Of a stretch of 64,000 nt of DNA, positions 34,736 through 44,236 are shown piece after piece; positions within the stretch are counted from its first letter, which is position 1, and every line of letters begins with the position of its first letter. Origin of the DNA: Streptomyces catenulae (GTDB lineage: Bacteria > Actinomycetota > Actinomycetes > Streptomycetales > Streptomycetaceae); the NCBI RefSeq assembly GCF_000718015.1, contig NZ_JODY01000027.1, forward strand, positions 1-64,000, given 5' to 3'. The notes beneath the pieces were generated by a model. The model was not told the DNA's origin and did not search any database. It saw only the letters and a program-made list of their open reading frames with translations. Both the position numbers and the translations under genes were made by a program.

Positions 34736-36085
34736 ATGTCGATGCCCGGTGACGGTGACGGCGACGGTAGCTGCGGTGGCGGCGGTACGGAGGCTGTGGC
34801 GTTACGGGATGAGGGCGGGCGCGGGGAGGAGGGCGCCGGGTACGTTCTGTCGCGGGGCGTCGTCGCGCTCTTCGCGGTCGCCTGCGGCGCCGCGGTGGCC
34901 AATGTCTACTTCGCGCAGCCGCTGCTGGTGACCATGGGGCGCGACCTCGCCATGAGCCCGGCGCTGGTCGGCGCCGTCGTCACGCTCACCCATGTCGGAT
35001 ACGGCCTCGGGCTCTTCCTCCTCGTACCGCTGGGTGATGTGGCCGACCGGCGGCGGATCATCGTGGGGCAACTGGCGCTGCTGGTCGGGGCGTTGGCCGT
35101 GGTCGGCACCGCCGGTACGGCCGCGGCGCTGCTCGCGGGGGTGGCCGCCACCGGGCTGCTCGCCGTCGTCACGCAGACGCTGGTGGCGTTCGCCGCGTCG
35201 CTGGCGCCGCCCGCCGGGCGGGGCCGGGTCGTGGGGCTGGTCACCGGCGGGGTGGTCATCGGCATCCTGCTCGCCCGCACCGCCTCCGGGCTCCTCGCCG
35301 ACCTCGCGGGCTGGCGCTCCGTCTACCTCGCCTCGGCGGCGCTGACCGCGGTGCTGGCGCTGACCCTCCACCGGGTGCTGCCCCGCCGCCCCGCCGCACC
35401 GGACGCCCTCCGCTACGGGCAGCTGCTCCGCTCCACGCTCACCCTCTTCGCGCGCGAACCGGTGCTACGGCTGCGGGCGTGCTACTGCCTGCTGGTCTTC
35501 GCCGCGTTCAGCACCCTGTGGAGCAGCGTCGCGCTGCCGCTCAGCGAGGCGCCGTACTTCCTGCCGCACCGTGCGATCGGCGCGCTCGGGCTGATCGGGG
35601 TGGCCGGTGCGCTGGCCGCGACCGTCGCGGGGCGGCTCAACGACCGCGGGCTCGCCCGCCGCACCACCGGCCTCGCCCTCGCCCTGCTCACCGCCGCCTG
35701 GCTCCCGCTGGCCCTCACCCGCAGCTCGCTGTGGGCGCTGGCCGCCGGGGTGATCCTCCTCGACCTCGCGGTCCAGGCGGTCCATGTCACCAACCAGACG
35801 GTGATCTACGCCCTCCACCCGGACGCGGGCAGCCGTCTGATCGGCGGCTACATGGTCTTCTACTCGATCGGCAGCGCCACCGGCGCCCTCGCCGCGACCT
35901 CCCTCTACGCGGCGGCCGGATGGGGCGCGGTCTGCGTACTGGGGGCCGGGTTCAGCGCGCTGGGGGCGGCGGTCTGGGTGGGCGCGTGGTGGCGGGAGCG
36001 GCGCGCGGGGCTCCGCGGCGGGCCCGGGGCACCGGCCGCGGGCGGGCGGCGGCTCACCTCCGGACCCGGTACCGCAGATGGGTGA
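34736..36085 (+). CDS. MFS transporter (drug efflux type)
   Basis: 449 residues from ATG 34736 (GGGGAAG upstream); the frame opens at 34712 directly after the operator, and an ATG two codons later is also possible. Twelve membrane helices begin at [20 protein letters not shown]. The MFS motif is [13 protein letters not shown]. Resembles YnfM/arabinose-efflux-like MFS exporters. It is divergent from HxlR, so induction by a toxic compound is likely. Its 3' end overlaps the convergent reductase gene by 32 nt. Confidence 0.88.
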   Translation: MSMPGDGDGDGSCGGGGTEAVALRDEGGRGEEGAGYVLSRGVVALFAVACGAAVANVYFAQPLLVTMGRDLAMSPALVGAVVTLTHVGYGLGLFLLVPLGDVADRRRIIVGQLALLVGALAVVGTAGTAAALLAGVAATGLLAVVTQTLVAFAASLAPPAGRGRVVGLVTGGVVIGILLARTASGLLADLAGWRSVYLASAALTAVLALTLHRVLPRRPAAPDALRYGQLLRSTLTLFAREPVLRLRACYCLLVFAAFSTLWSSVALPLSEAPYFLPHRAIGALGLIGVAGALAATVAGRLNDRGLARRTTGLALALLTAAWLPLALTRSSLWALAAGVILLDLAVQAVHVTNQTVIYALHPDAGSRLIGGYMVFYSIGSATGALAATSLYAAAGWGAVCVLGAGFSALGAAVWVGAWWRERRAGLRGGPGAPAAGGRRLTSGPGTADG

Positions 36086-36656
36086 CGCCGGTGCCCTCGA
36101 CCACCGCGACGGGCCCGTCGAACCGCACCGGCCCGCCGCCGAGCCCGTCGAAGAGCCGTTTGCCGCCGCCCAGGACGACCGGGACCAGCGCGATACCGAC
36201 CTCGTCGAGCAGTCCGGCCTCCAGACACTGACGGGCCATCTGCCCGCCGTTCACCACCACGTCCTTCTCCCCGGCGAGCGCCTTCGCCCGGGCCACCGCC
36301 GCCTCGATGCCGTCGGTGACGAAGACGAAGTCCGCGTCGTCCTCGGGCCGGTCCGCCGGGCGCCGGTGGGTGAGGACGACGGTGGGTACATCCATCGGGT
36401 GGCGCCCGCCCCAGGCGTGCGTCAGGTCGTAGAGGTACCGGCCGACGACCAGCGCCCCGGCGTTCCCCCACTCCCGCCGGAGCAGCGCGGCGCTGGCCGC
36501 GGAGACATGGAACGGCGGCACGTCCGGGCTGGCCGACGGGATCTCGACATCGCCGTTGCCGTACCACTGGAAGAGCAGGTCGAAGCCGCTCTCGTCCGGA
36601 CCGGCGATATAGCCGTCCAGCGACATCGTGGTGACGCTGGTGGTGACCTTGCCCAT
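36054..36656 (-). CDS. RibD C-terminal/dihydrofolate reductase-like protein
   Basis: 200 residues. [20 protein letters not shown] at the N-terminus and [19 protein letters not shown] plus the [12 protein letters not shown] segment at the C-terminus are characteristic of the RibD_C (bifunctional deaminase-reductase C-terminal) family of stand-alone NADPH reductases. The physiological substrate is unknown. ATG with AAGGAG upstream. Its 3' end lies inside the end of the MFS gene on the other strand. Confidence 0.9.
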   Translation of the reverse strand: MGKVTTSVTTMSLDGYIAGPDESGFDLLFQWYGNGDVEIPSASPDVPPFHVSAASAALLRREWGNAGALVVGRYLYDLTHAWGGRHPMDVPTVVLTHRRPADRPEDDADFVFVTDGIEAAVARAKALAGEKDVVVNGGQMARQCLEAGLLDEVGIALVPVVLGGGKRLFDGLGGGPVRFDGPVAVVEGTGVTHLRYRVRR

Positions 36657-36878
36657 GGGGTGTCTCCTTCGCGGCTCGGTGCCCGCTCGCGGGCCGGTCC
36701 GGGCGCCGCGGAGGTGCCGGGACCCGCGGCGCTCGGCACCGTACCCCCGCGCACCGGCAGCGGACCCGCCCCGCGCCGGACACCGTTGACTTCGAGCGCA
36801 CTTCAGCTCCTACCGTCATCGGGACGGCCACGGTTCCGGGAGGGTCCCGGTGGTGGGCCGTGCCAGGAGGTGGCGGAG

Positions 36879-37865
36879 ATGACGGGGACGGCTACGCGCA
36901 GGCTCGGTGCGCTGGAGGTCTCGGCCCAGGGACTCGGGTGCATGGGGATGAGCCACGGGTACGGGGCGTCGGACGACGCCATGTCACTCGCCACCCTGCA
37001 CCGGGCGCTCGATCTCGGTGTCACCCTGCTGGACTCCTCCGACTTCTACGGAGCCGGACACAACGAGGAGTTGCTCGGCCGACTGCTCGCCGAGCGCCGT
37101 GACGAGGTGGTGCTCGCCACCAAGTTCGGCTTCGCCAACCGCCTCGGCGAACCGGCCGTCATCCGCGGCGACGCCGCCTACGTACGCCAGGCGTGCGACG
37201 CCTCGCTGCGCCGCCTCGGCGTCGACCACATCGACCTCTACTACCAGCACCGCGTCGACCCGCGGGTGCCGATCGAGGAGACGGTCGGCGCGATGGCGGA
37301 GCTGGTCGCGGCGGGCAAGGTGCGCCACCTCGGGCTCTGCGAGGCGGGCGCGGAGACCGTCCGCCGGGCCCATGCGGTCCATCCGATCGCCGCGTTGCAG
37401 AGCGAGTGGTCGCTGTGGACCCGCGACCTGGAGCGGGAGATCGCCCCGGTCTGCCGGGAGCTGGGCATCGGCCTCGTGCCGTTCTCGCCGCTCGGCCGCG
37501 GCTTCCTGACCGGGCGGTACGCCTCCGTCGAGGGCATGGCGGAGACCGATGTGCGGCGCACCCAGCCGCGGTTCGCCGACGGGAACCTGGAGCAGAACCT
37601 CGCGATCGTCCGGAAGCTGGCGGAGCTGGCCGCCGCGCGCGGGGTGACCGCCGGGCAGCTCGCGCTGGCCTGGGTGCAGCACCGCGGCGAGGACGTCGTC
37701 CCGATCCCCGGCACCCGGCGCGTGCGGTACCTGGAGGAGAACCTCGCCGCGACGGCCATCGAACTCTCCGCCGACGACCTCGCCGCCATCGACGCCGCCG
37801 CCCCCGCCGACCGCGTCGCCGGGACCCGCTACGACGCGGGGAGCATGGAGTTGGTGGGACGGTGA
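36879..37865 (+). CDS. Aldo/keto reductase
   Basis: 328 residues. AKR features: [11 protein letters not shown], the catalytic Asp/Tyr in [18 protein letters not shown], Lys in VVLATKFGF, and His in YYQHRVDP. The C-terminal [18 protein letters not shown] binds NADP(H). YajO/AKR13-like. It reduces small aldehydes or ketones. ATG at 36879 with a strong GGAGG. The stop overlaps the GTG of the methyltransferase gene, so translation is coupled. Confidence 0.92.
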   Translation: MTGTATRRLGALEVSAQGLGCMGMSHGYGASDDAMSLATLHRALDLGVTLLDSSDFYGAGHNEELLGRLLAERRDEVVLATKFGFANRLGEPAVIRGDAAYVRQACDASLRRLGVDHIDLYYQHRVDPRVPIEETVGAMAELVAAGKVRHLGLCEAGAETVRRAHAVHPIAALQSEWSLWTRDLEREIAPVCRELGIGLVPFSPLGRGFLTGRYASVEGMAETDVRRTQPRFADGNLEQNLAIVRKLAELAAARGVTAGQLALAWVQHRGEDVVPIPGTRRVRYLEENLAATAIELSADDLAAIDAAAPADRVAGTRYDAGSMELVGR

Positions 37866-38746
37866 GGGGGAAGCCGACGGGGGAGGTGCCCGGCGGCTCG
37901 GCTTCCGGGGGCTCGGCTTCCGGTGGTCCGGCCCCCGACGGCCCCGCCTTCCTCCGTCGTTTCCACGCCGCGTATCCCGCGGTCACCGCCCGGGCCATGG
38001 CGCACGGTCGCGGGCCCGACGGCCGGTCCAGCTATGCGCTGCTGCGGGACGCGGTGGCCGGGCGGCGCCGGGTGCTGGACGTGGGCTGTGGCGACGGGCT
38101 GCTGCTGGAACTGCTCGCCGCCGGGCCCGGCCGACAGGTCGCCGGTGTCGACCTGTCGGCCGCGGAACTGGCCCTGGCCCGCCGCCGCCCGGGCCTGGAC
38201 ACCGCACCGCTCCACACCGGGAGCGCCGATCAACTCCCGTTCCGCGAGGGCGAGTTCGACGGTGTGGTCTCCCATATGGCGCTGATGCTGATGGACGGTC
38301 CCGAGCGGGTCGCCGCCGAGATCGGCCGGGTGCTGGCGCCCGGCGGGACGCTGGCCGCGGTCCTCGGCGGCGGGCCGGGGGAGGGCGAGGCGTACGCGGC
38401 GTTCCTGCGGCTGCTGCGGCCGGTGCTCGACGCGGCGCCGCCCGGACGCCGCCTCCCGCGCCTCGGCGACCGGCGGCTGCGCACCCGGGAGGGGTTCGAC
38501 GCGGTCTTCGGGCCCGCCGGGTTCGCCCCGGTGTCCTGGGAGCGGGTGCCGCTCGACCTGACCGCGCCACCGGAGACGGTGTGGCGGACGGTCGGCTGCC
38601 TCTACGACCTGGCGTTACTTGACCTGGCGACCGTCGCGGACCTGCGCGACCGCTTCACCGCCGCCACCGCCCCGGCGGCGCTCCCGGACGGCCGTATCCC
38701 GTGCGGGATGACCGTGTACGTGGCGGTGGCCCGGCGCACGGGCTGA
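37862..38746 (+). CDS. SAM-dependent class I methyltransferase
   Basis: 294 residues. A Gly/Ser/Pro-rich N-terminal stretch is followed by the SAM-binding motif [18 protein letters not shown], then the post-I acidic [29 protein letters not shown] (motif II/III) and [14 protein letters not shown]. Methyltransf_11-like. The acceptor is unknown. GTG overlaps the aldo/keto reductase stop as GTGA, so the two enzymes are probably produced together and may act in one pathway. Confidence 0.88.
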   Translation: MRGKPTGEVPGGSASGGSASGGPAPDGPAFLRRFHAAYPAVTARAMAHGRGPDGRSSYALLRDAVAGRRRVLDVGCGDGLLLELLAAGPGRQVAGVDLSAAELALARRRPGLDTAPLHTGSADQLPFREGEFDGVVSHMALMLMDGPERVAAEIGRVLAPGGTLAAVLGGGPGEGEAYAAFLRLLRPVLDAAPPGRRLPRLGDRRLRTREGFDAVFGPAGFAPVSWERVPLDLTAPPETVWRTVGCLYDLALLDLATVADLRDRFTAATAPAALPDGRIPCGMTVYVAVARRTG

Positions 38747-38751
38747 GCCGC

Positions 38752-38780
38752 GGGGCGCGCGCCGGATGCGGACGCGCCCC
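38752..38780. terminator. Convergent hairpin terminator
   Basis: GGGGCGCG (38752-38759) pairs with CGCGCCCC (38773-38780) in the 38-nt gap between convergent genes. Confidence 0.5.
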
Positions 38781-38784
38781 CGGG

Positions 38785-39363
38785 TCAGGCCCCGTACGGC
38801 CGTGCGGCGCGGCCCTCGCGGAGGGTGAGGGCCCACCAGGTGAGCTGGTTGAGCAGGGCGTCGGCCGCCTCGGTGGCCGGTGCCGGGTCGCGCAGCTCGC
38901 CGTTCTCGTCGAAGAGCGACCAGGCCAGCGGGAAGCTGACCGTCTCGCGGACGGTCGTGGCGTGCAACTCCGCGAATACCAGCCGCAGTTGCTCCACCGC
39001 CCGCAGCCCGCCGGAGATCCCGCCGTACGAGACGAAGCCGACGGGCTTGGCGTGCCACTGCGGGTTCAGCAGGTCGATGGCGTGCTTCAGCGGCGCGGGG
39101 AACGAGTGGTTGTACTCGGGGGTGACCACCACGAACGCGTCGGCCGCCGCGACGCGCCCGGCGAACTCCTCGAACTCCGGCGTCCCGTGGCGCAGTTCGT
39201 ACGGGCGGACCGCGTCCAGGTCGATGACGTCGACGTCGAGGTGGGGACGGGCGGCGGCGTGCCGGGCGAACCAGCCGCTGACGACCGGCGCGAACCGGCC
39301 CTCACGCGTGGAGCCGACGAGCACGGCGAGGGTGTGGCGGGCGGGGGCGTCGGTTGCGGACAC
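38785..39363 (-). CDS. NADPH-dependent FMN reductase, likely SoxR target
   Basis: 192 residues. Flavodoxin-like fold with phosphate-binding VGSTREGRFAP near the N-terminus and VVVTPEYNHSFPAPLK, the signature of the NADPH-dependent FMN reductase/quinone reductase family. It should reduce quinones or redox dyes. GTG at 39363 with GGAGGAA upstream. A SoxR-type palindrome lies about 70 bp upstream. From memory, a reductase of this family (SCO2478) is one of the SoxR regulon genes in S. coelicolor, so this may be its equivalent. Confidence 0.88.
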   Translation of the reverse strand: MSATDAPARHTLAVLVGSTREGRFAPVVSGWFARHAAARPHLDVDVIDLDAVRPYELRHGTPEFEEFAGRVAAADAFVVVTPEYNHSFPAPLKHAIDLLNPQWHAKPVGFVSYGGISGGLRAVEQLRLVFAELHATTVRETVSFPLAWSLFDENGELRDPAPATEAADALLNQLTWWALTLREGRAARPYGA

Positions 39364-39429
39364 GGGGTTCCTCCGGAGGAGCGGGCGCGGATGGCGGCGG
39401 CGGGTGCCGCCGTCGGAACCGACGCTAGA

Positions 39430-39449
39430 ACCTCAAGTTGAGTTGAGGT
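39430..39449 (-). promoter_or_regulatory. SoxR box upstream of FMN reductase
   Basis: ACCTCAA (39430-39436) and TTGAGGT (39443-39449) with a 6-bp centre give the 18-bp core CCTCAAGTTGAGTTGAGG, which matches the SoxR operator layout (CCTCAA...TTGAGG). It lies 67 bp upstream of the reductase start, where a promoter is expected. Confidence 0.85.
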
Positions 39450-39479
39450 CAAGGGCGCGGGCGGGAGCGAGGCTCGGGG

Positions 39480-39620
39480 CTCGCCGTCTGGGGCCCGCGG
39501 CCTGGGGCTGCCGCGAGCCCGAGCCGCCCCCCGGGCCCGCCGCGAGCCCGAGCCGCCGCCTGGGGTTCGCCGCCCGAGGCTCGAATCCCGGGCCCGCCGC
39601 CCGAGCCGCCGCCCGAGGCC
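39480..39620. repeat. GC-rich degenerate repeats
   Basis: CGCGAGCCCGAGCCGCC and related units recur between 39510 and 39560 and again, degraded, to 39620. No gene is present in 39364-39758. Confidence 0.5.
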
Positions 39621-39682
39621 GGGCCCCGCACGCAGAACGGGCCCCGCACGCAGAACGGGCCCCACACGCAGAAACGGGCCCC
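39621..39682. repeat. 3.4 tandem copies of an 18-bp repeat
   Basis: GGGCCCCGCACGCAGAAC at 39621-39638, an identical copy at 39639-39656, a 19-bp variant (39657-39675) and a partial GGGCCCC copy. It lies between two minus-strand genes, so it is transcribed upstream of the ankyrin gene or terminates the reductase transcript. Confidence 0.85.
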
Positions 39683-39758
39683 AGGCGGAACACGGCCCCC
39701 GCGCCGCTCCGGCGCGCGCCCGTTCCGCCCGGGGCCCGTGCCCCGGAAACCGTCCCGC

Positions 39759-40190
39759 TCAGGCGGCCTTGAACAGCTTCAGCAGCTCCGTCTTCTCGAA
39801 CATCCGGGCCGTGTCGATCGCCGACGGCGTGCCCGCGGCCGGGTCCGCGCCATGGGCGACCAGCACCTTCACGACCTCGTCCGCGCCCTTGAAGACCGCG
39901 CCCGCCAGCGGCGTCTGGCCGCGGTCGTTGGCGCGGTCGGCGTCGGCGCCGCGGCGCAGCAGCGCCTCCACCGTGGCCGCATGGCCGTGGTAGGCGGCCA
40001 GCATGACCAGCGAATCGCCCTTCTCATTGGTCAGATTGGCCGGTACCCCGGCGTCCACGTACGCCGCGACGGTGTCCGTGTCGCCCTGCCGCGCGAGGTC
40101 GAACACCTTGGCCGCGAGCTGTAGCACCTCGGGGTCGTGGGCGTGCTCGGTCGCCTCGGGCCCCTGCGGTCCGGTGTGCGCATCGCTCAT
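39759..40190 (-). CDS. Ankyrin-repeat protein
   Basis: 143 residues. About three ankyrin repeats are visible: VFDLARQGDTDTVAAYVDAG, GDSLVMLAAYHGHAATVEAL and GQTPLAGAVFKGADEVVKVL, each with the TPL/LxxAAxxGH pattern. There is no signal peptide, so it is a cytoplasmic protein-protein interaction module. Similar bacterial ankyrin proteins accompany catalases or stress enzymes, but no such partner is adjacent. ATG at 40190 with GGAGG upstream. Confidence 0.92.
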   Translation of the reverse strand: MSDAHTGPQGPEATEHAHDPEVLQLAAKVFDLARQGDTDTVAAYVDAGVPANLTNEKGDSLVMLAAYHGHAATVEALLRRGADADRANDRGQTPLAGAVFKGADEVVKVLVAHGADPAAGTPSAIDTARMFEKTELLKLFKAA

Positions 40191-40346
40191 GATCGCCGGC
40201 CTCCTGCTGTGATCGTCCCCAACTGACTGTCGCCGCCACTGTAGGCACGCCCCGCACCCTCTGTGCAGGCCAACGCCGGTACGACGGGGAACACCACGCG
40301 ACCGGACAGCCGTGGGGCGGACGCCGGGAACCGGCCCCCGCACGTC

Positions 40347-41324
40347 TCAGAACGCCGCGCGGATCTCCCCGACGCGGACGCCGCCGCCCAGCAGCGGGAC
40401 ATCCGCGATGCGGTCCAGGACCGGCGCCTCGACGCCCATCCCGCGCAGCGTGCGGGCCAGCACCGGGCCCAGCGTGCGGGTGTTGCCGTCGTCGATCTTG
40501 AAGGCGAGGGCCCGCCCGTCGGGCAGCGCCAGCGCCTGGACCGCCTCCGCGCCCATCTTCGACAGCGTGCCGGGCAGCTCCCGCATCAGCCAGGTGTCCG
40601 GGCGCCGGGTCCCCGCGACGTACTCGGGGTGCGCGCGCATCGCGTCGGCGACCCGCCGCTCGGGCGTGCCCGGCTCGGCCAGGACAAAGGTCCGGAACGA
40701 CCGGGCCAGACCGGTCAGCGACAGCGACATCAGCGGCGCCCCGCAGCCGTCCGTGCCGATGTGCGCCACCTCCTCACCGCTCGCCGCGCGCACACACGCA
40801 AGGACCAGCTGCTGGAGCGGGTGGTCCTGGTCGAGGTAGCTCTCCGTCGGCCAGCCGTTGGCGACGCAGGCGGCGAGCATCGCGGTGTGCTTGCCGGAGC
40901 AGTTCATCGTCAGCGGCGAGCGGACCTGCCCGGACGCGAGGTACCGCTCGGCCTCCTCCGGGTCCAGCGGGAGGTCCGGCGGCGTCTGCAGCTGCGCCGG
41001 GTCGAGCCGGAACTCGTCCAGCATCGTCCGCACCAGCTCCAGGTGGAACGGTTCGCCGGAGTGGCTGGCCGCCGCCAGCGCGAGCCGCTCGCCGGACAGC
41101 TCCAGGCCCGCCCGCAGCAGCGCCGCGGCCTGCATCGGCTTGTTGGTGGAGCGGGGGAAGACCGGCGCGTCGACGTCACCGAGCGCGGTCTCGACGCCAC
41201 CGTCGGCGGCCAGCACCACCACGGAGCCGCGGTGGCGCCCCTCGACGAAACCGGAGCGGACGACCTCGGCGAGGACCGGGGAGTCCGGTGCCGGGCGGTC
41301 GGATATCGGGCGGGACGGAGACAT
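40347..41324 (-). CDS. L-asparaginase of the type II/thermolabile (AnsA-Rhizobium) family
   Basis: 325 residues. Motifs of the asparaginase_II family are seen: EVVRSGFVEGRHRGSVVVL at the N-terminus, PRSTNKPMQA (nucleophile Ser region), MNCSGKHTAML, and GTDGCGAPLMSLSLTGLAR. This family is unrelated to E. coli AnsB. It hydrolyses asparagine to aspartate and ammonia. There is no signal peptide, so the enzyme is cytoplasmic. ATG with GGAAGG upstream. Confidence 0.9.
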   Translation of the reverse strand: MSPSRPISDRPAPDSPVLAEVVRSGFVEGRHRGSVVVLAADGGVETALGDVDAPVFPRSTNKPMQAAALLRAGLELSGERLALAAASHSGEPFHLELVRTMLDEFRLDPAQLQTPPDLPLDPEEAERYLASGQVRSPLTMNCSGKHTAMLAACVANGWPTESYLDQDHPLQQLVLACVRAASGEEVAHIGTDGCGAPLMSLSLTGLARSFRTFVLAEPGTPERRVADAMRAHPEYVAGTRRPDTWLMRELPGTLSKMGAEAVQALALPDGRALAFKIDDGNTRTLGPVLARTLRGMGVEAPVLDRIADVPLLGGGVRVGEIRAAF

Positions 41325-41378
41325 CGATGAGCCTTCCGGGAACGTGACCGGCCCTCCCCGGAAGGCTTGTGGCCCAGG

Positions 41379-42065
41379 TCAGGACAGCAGGTCGTCTACT
41401 TGTGCTTCCCCTTCACGGTACCTGCGGGCGATTTCGGTACTGCAATCGTCGGCCATCCGCTGCAACGACTGCCGCCGCCCGGAGACCTGCTGCTCGTACC
41501 GGACCAGCCGGGTCATCGCCTCCGTCAGCTCACCGTCGGTCCGCGCGCCCAGATCGGACAGCTCCACCTCGCCGAGCATGTCGTCGGCGAGCCGCCGGTA
41601 CTCCTCGCCGTGCGGGGTGCCGACCGTGACGTGCCGGGCGGAGGAGCGGTGGCGGGACGGGACGTCCGCGAGGATCTCCGGCAGCCGGTCGAGCAGCGGC
41701 GGCAGCGGCGCCGCCCGGCGGGCCAGCTCCGCCCGCAGGATGTCGATCCGGCCCTGGAGCAGCCGCCGCAGATAGCTGAGATCGGCCTCCTCGCGCTGTG
41801 CGTCACGCCGCAGCACCCGCAGCTCGGGCAGGCCCGGGGCGGTCAGATCCGGCTGGACGACGGGGCGGAAGCGGTCGCGCTGCTGCGGTGGGCGGTGCGG
41901 CGACGGGCCGGCTTGGAGCATGGGGCCATCCTCGGTGCGGGCGCCGTCGGCAGGGGCCGTCGCCATGGTCGTCCAACGGGCGACGGGCGGCGCCGGAGCG
42001 GCACCCGGGGTCGTACGGGCGGGTGGTACGGGACCGGGGATCCGCCCGGCGCCGGCAGTGCTCAT
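41379..42065 (-). CDS. rsiG: RsiG, c-di-GMP-dependent anti-sigma factor of WhiG
   Basis: 228 residues. A disordered N-terminus (1-80) is followed by two long helices, each carrying the c-di-GMP binding motif E(x3)S(x2)R(x3)Q(x3)D: residues E93, S97, R100, Q104, D108 and E191, S195, R198, Q202, D206. This duplicated motif is the hallmark of Streptomyces RsiG, which with c-di-GMP holds the sporulation sigma factor WhiG inactive. Annotation pipelines often call it aerial mycelium formation protein. ATG at 42065 with GAGGGGAC upstream. whiG is not in the window. Confidence 0.93.
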   Translation of the reverse strand: MSTAGAGRIPGPVPPARTTPGAAPAPPVARWTTMATAPADGARTEDGPMLQAGPSPHRPPQQRDRFRPVVQPDLTAPGLPELRVLRRDAQREEADLSYLRRLLQGRIDILRAELARRAAPLPPLLDRLPEILADVPSRHRSSARHVTVGTPHGEEYRRLADDMLGEVELSDLGARTDGELTEAMTRLVRYEQQVSGRRQSLQRMADDCSTEIARRYREGEAQVDDLLS

Positions 42066-42237
42066 GAGTGGTTGTCCCCTCGTCCGGTGCGGCATCCAGG
42101 GCATGTTGTCCATGAAACGCACCACGTGCACGCATCGTGCCACTCTGGGCGGTCCGTATGCAGGGCCATGACACCCGAACGGCCCCTGGAGGGGCACGGC
42201 TGTCCGAACGGTTCCGGGGCCCGGCATGATGGCGGGT

Positions 42238-42663
42238 ATGCGAGCAGTGGTGCAGAGAGTGGACGGCGCACGCGTCGTCGTGGACGGCGAGACGGTCGGC
42301 GAGATCGTCGGCGAGGGACTGTGCGTGCTGGTCGGGGTCACGCACGACGACACCGCCCAGAAGGCGGCGCAGCTCGCCCGGAAGCTGTGGTCGGTGCGGA
42401 TCCTGCCGGGCGAGAAGTCGTGCTCGGACACGGCCGCCCCGCTGCTGGTCATCAGCCAGTTCACTCTCTACGGTGACGCGCGCAAGGGCCGCCGCCCCAC
42501 CTGGAACGCGGCCGCGCCCGGCCCGGTCGCCGAACCCCTCGTCGACGAGGTGGTCACTCAGCTGCGGGCGCTCGGCGCCCAGGTGGAGACCGGCCGCTTC
42601 GGCGCCGACATGAAGGTGTCGCTGACCAACGACGGTCCGTTCACGGTCCTCGTCGAGGTGTGA
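42238..42663 (+). CDS. dtd: D-aminoacyl-tRNA deacylase Dtd
   Basis: 141 residues. [18 protein letters not shown] at the start, the catalytic SQFTLYGD motif and the NDGPFTV motif near the C-terminus identify Dtd. It removes D-amino acids (and glycine from tRNA-Ala) from mischarged tRNA. ATG at 42238; the frame opens four codons earlier. It is divergent from rsiG. Confidence 0.96.
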   Translation: MRAVVQRVDGARVVVDGETVGEIVGEGLCVLVGVTHDDTAQKAAQLARKLWSVRILPGEKSCSDTAAPLLVISQFTLYGDARKGRRPTWNAAAPGPVAEPLVDEVVTQLRALGAQVETGRFGADMKVSLTNDGPFTVLVEV

Positions 42664-42684
42664 CGGCAGCCTTTCCCGCCCGGA

Positions 42685-42734
42685 CACGGCGACGGCCGCG
42701 GCCCCTCGCGCGAGGGACCGCGGCCGTCGCCGTG
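42685..42734. terminator. Strong convergent terminator between dtd and ygfZ
   Basis: A 17-bp perfect stem (42685-42701 and 42718-42734) with an additional inner CCCTCG/CGAGGG hairpin, between convergent genes. Confidence 0.82.
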
Positions 42735-42745
42735 CGGAGAGCGGT

Positions 42746-43711
42746 CTACGGCGCGACCACGACCTCCTGGGCCGCGGCGGTGCCCTCGGCGTCCAGCGGG
42801 GCGTCGACGGGGACGTTCCGCTTGATCAGACCGAGCGCGATCGGGCCCAGCTCGTGGTGGCGGGCCGAGGTGGTGACGAAGCCGATCTGACGGCCCTCGG
42901 GACCGTCCGCGGCGAGCCGCAACGGCGTGCCGTGCGGCGGCAGATGCACCTCGCTGCCGTCCAGGTGCAGGAAGACCAGGCGGCGCGGCGGCTTCCCCAG
43001 GTTGTGGACGCGGGCGACGGTCTCCTGGCCGCGGTAGCAGCCCTTCTGCAGATGGACCGCGGTCTCCAGCCAGCCCAGCTCGTGCGGGATGGTGCGGTGG
43101 TCGGTCTCCAGACCGAGCCGCGGGCGGTGCGCCTCGACGCGCAGCGCCTCCAGCGCGAGCACACCGACCGCCGGGCCGTGCGCCGCGGCGAACGCGTCCA
43201 GCGCGGCGCGCGGCAGGAAGAGGTCCCGGCCGTGCGGCGTCTCACGGACCGCGGTGCCCTCGGGCGCCTCGGTGATCGAACCGGCCGGGAGGTGCACCAC
43301 GGCGATGTCCGCGGTGCGGTCGGCGACCTCGACGCGGTAGAAGAACTTCATGCTCTCCAGATAGGCGATCAACGCCTCCTGGGTGCCCGGCTCGGCGTGC
43401 AGCCACGTCGTCTCCCCGTCGTCGACGAGGTACAGCGCATGCTCGACATGGCCGTGCGGGGAGAGGATCAGCGCCTCGGTGGCCTGCCCCGGCGGCAACT
43501 CGCTGACATGCTGGGTGACCAGCAGATGGAGCCAGCTCAGCCGCTCCGCCCCGGTGACGGTGACGACGGCGCGGTGCGAGAGGTCCACGAAACCGGAGCC
43601 GTCCGCCAGCGCGCGTTGTTCACGGAAGAGGTCACCGTAGTGCGCGGCGACGCCTTCGTCGGGGGCCTCGGCGGGGACGGCGCCGGGCAGCGACAGCAGG
43701 GAACTCTTCAT
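42746..43711 (-). CDS. ygfZ: YgfZ/GcvT-like folate-binding protein
   Basis: 321 residues. The diagnostic K-G-C-Y-x-G-Q-E motif is present as QKGCYRGQETVARV, with the GcvT-like folate-binding fold around it (LSHRAVVTVTGAERLSWLH, and the LGLETDHRTIPHELGWLE segment). YgfZ assists iron-sulfur cluster enzymes under oxidative stress using tetrahydrofolate. ATG at 43711. Nur is 24 nt further upstream on the same strand, so the two may be co-transcribed. Confidence 0.94.
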   Translation of the reverse strand: MKSSLLSLPGAVPAEAPDEGVAAHYGDLFREQRALADGSGFVDLSHRAVVTVTGAERLSWLHLLVTQHVSELPPGQATEALILSPHGHVEHALYLVDDGETTWLHAEPGTQEALIAYLESMKFFYRVEVADRTADIAVVHLPAGSITEAPEGTAVRETPHGRDLFLPRAALDAFAAAHGPAVGVLALEALRVEAHRPRLGLETDHRTIPHELGWLETAVHLQKGCYRGQETVARVHNLGKPPRRLVFLHLDGSEVHLPPHGTPLRLAADGPEGRQIGFVTTSARHHELGPIALGLIKRNVPVDAPLDAEGTAAAQEVVVAP

Positions 43712-43735
43712 GCCGCCAGCCTACGGCCCACGCCG

Positions 43736-44200
43736 CTACGCCTCGCCGCCCGCCGTCTCCGCGGCACCCTCCGGCCGCGCCGCCTTCTCCGTACAGGCGC
43801 GGCAGCGGCCGAAGATGGCGAAGTGCTTCAGATCGGTGGTGAAGCCGAACTGCTCGCGGAGCGTGGCGGCGAACGGCTCGGCCACCGACAGATCCGCCTC
43901 GATCACCTCCGTGCAGTCCCGGCAGACCAGATGCATGTGGTGGTGGCGGTCGGCGAGGTGGTAGGTGGCCGAGCCGTGGCCGAGGTGGGCGTGGCTGACC
44001 AGGCCCAGCTCCTCCAGCAGCTCCAGGGTGCGGTAGACGGTGGAGATGTTCACGCTGCCCGCGGTCTTGCGCACCTCGGTGAGGACGTCGTCCGGGGTCG
44101 CGTGCTCCAGTCTGTCGACGGCTTCCAGCACGAGCTGACGCTGGGGCGTCAGCCGGTAGCCGCGTTTGCGGAGGTCGCTCTGCCAGTCGGTGCTCACCAC
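43736..44200 (-). CDS. nur: Nickel-responsive Fur-family regulator Nur
   Basis: 154 residues starting GTG-GTG (VSTDWQSDLRKRGYRLTPQR). The Fur-type DNA-binding domain (VNISTVYRTLELLEELGL) is followed by the metal-binding HHHMHLVCRDC segment and the C-terminal CRAC zinc site. The sequence closely resembles my recollection of Streptomyces coelicolor Nur (SCO4179), which represses nickel uptake and FeSOD when nickel is bound. The position next to the YgfZ gene is as I recall it there. A B12-type importer follows on the same strand. Confidence 0.9.
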   Translation of the reverse strand: MVSTDWQSDLRKRGYRLTPQRQLVLEAVDRLEHATPDDVLTEVRKTAGSVNISTVYRTLELLEELGLVSHAHLGHGSATYHLADRHHHMHLVCRDCTEVIEADLSVAEPFAATLREQFGFTTDLKHFAIFGRCRACTEKAARPEGAAETAGGEA

Positions 44201-44236
44201 ACGCCCAGTGTAAGGAGCGCCGGGCCGCCCGAGGAG

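Noticed and set aside
39540..39610. tRNA-like TCGAATCCCGGG string
   Set aside because: No acceptor, D-arm or anticodon arm can be drawn around it; it lies in degenerate GC repeats.
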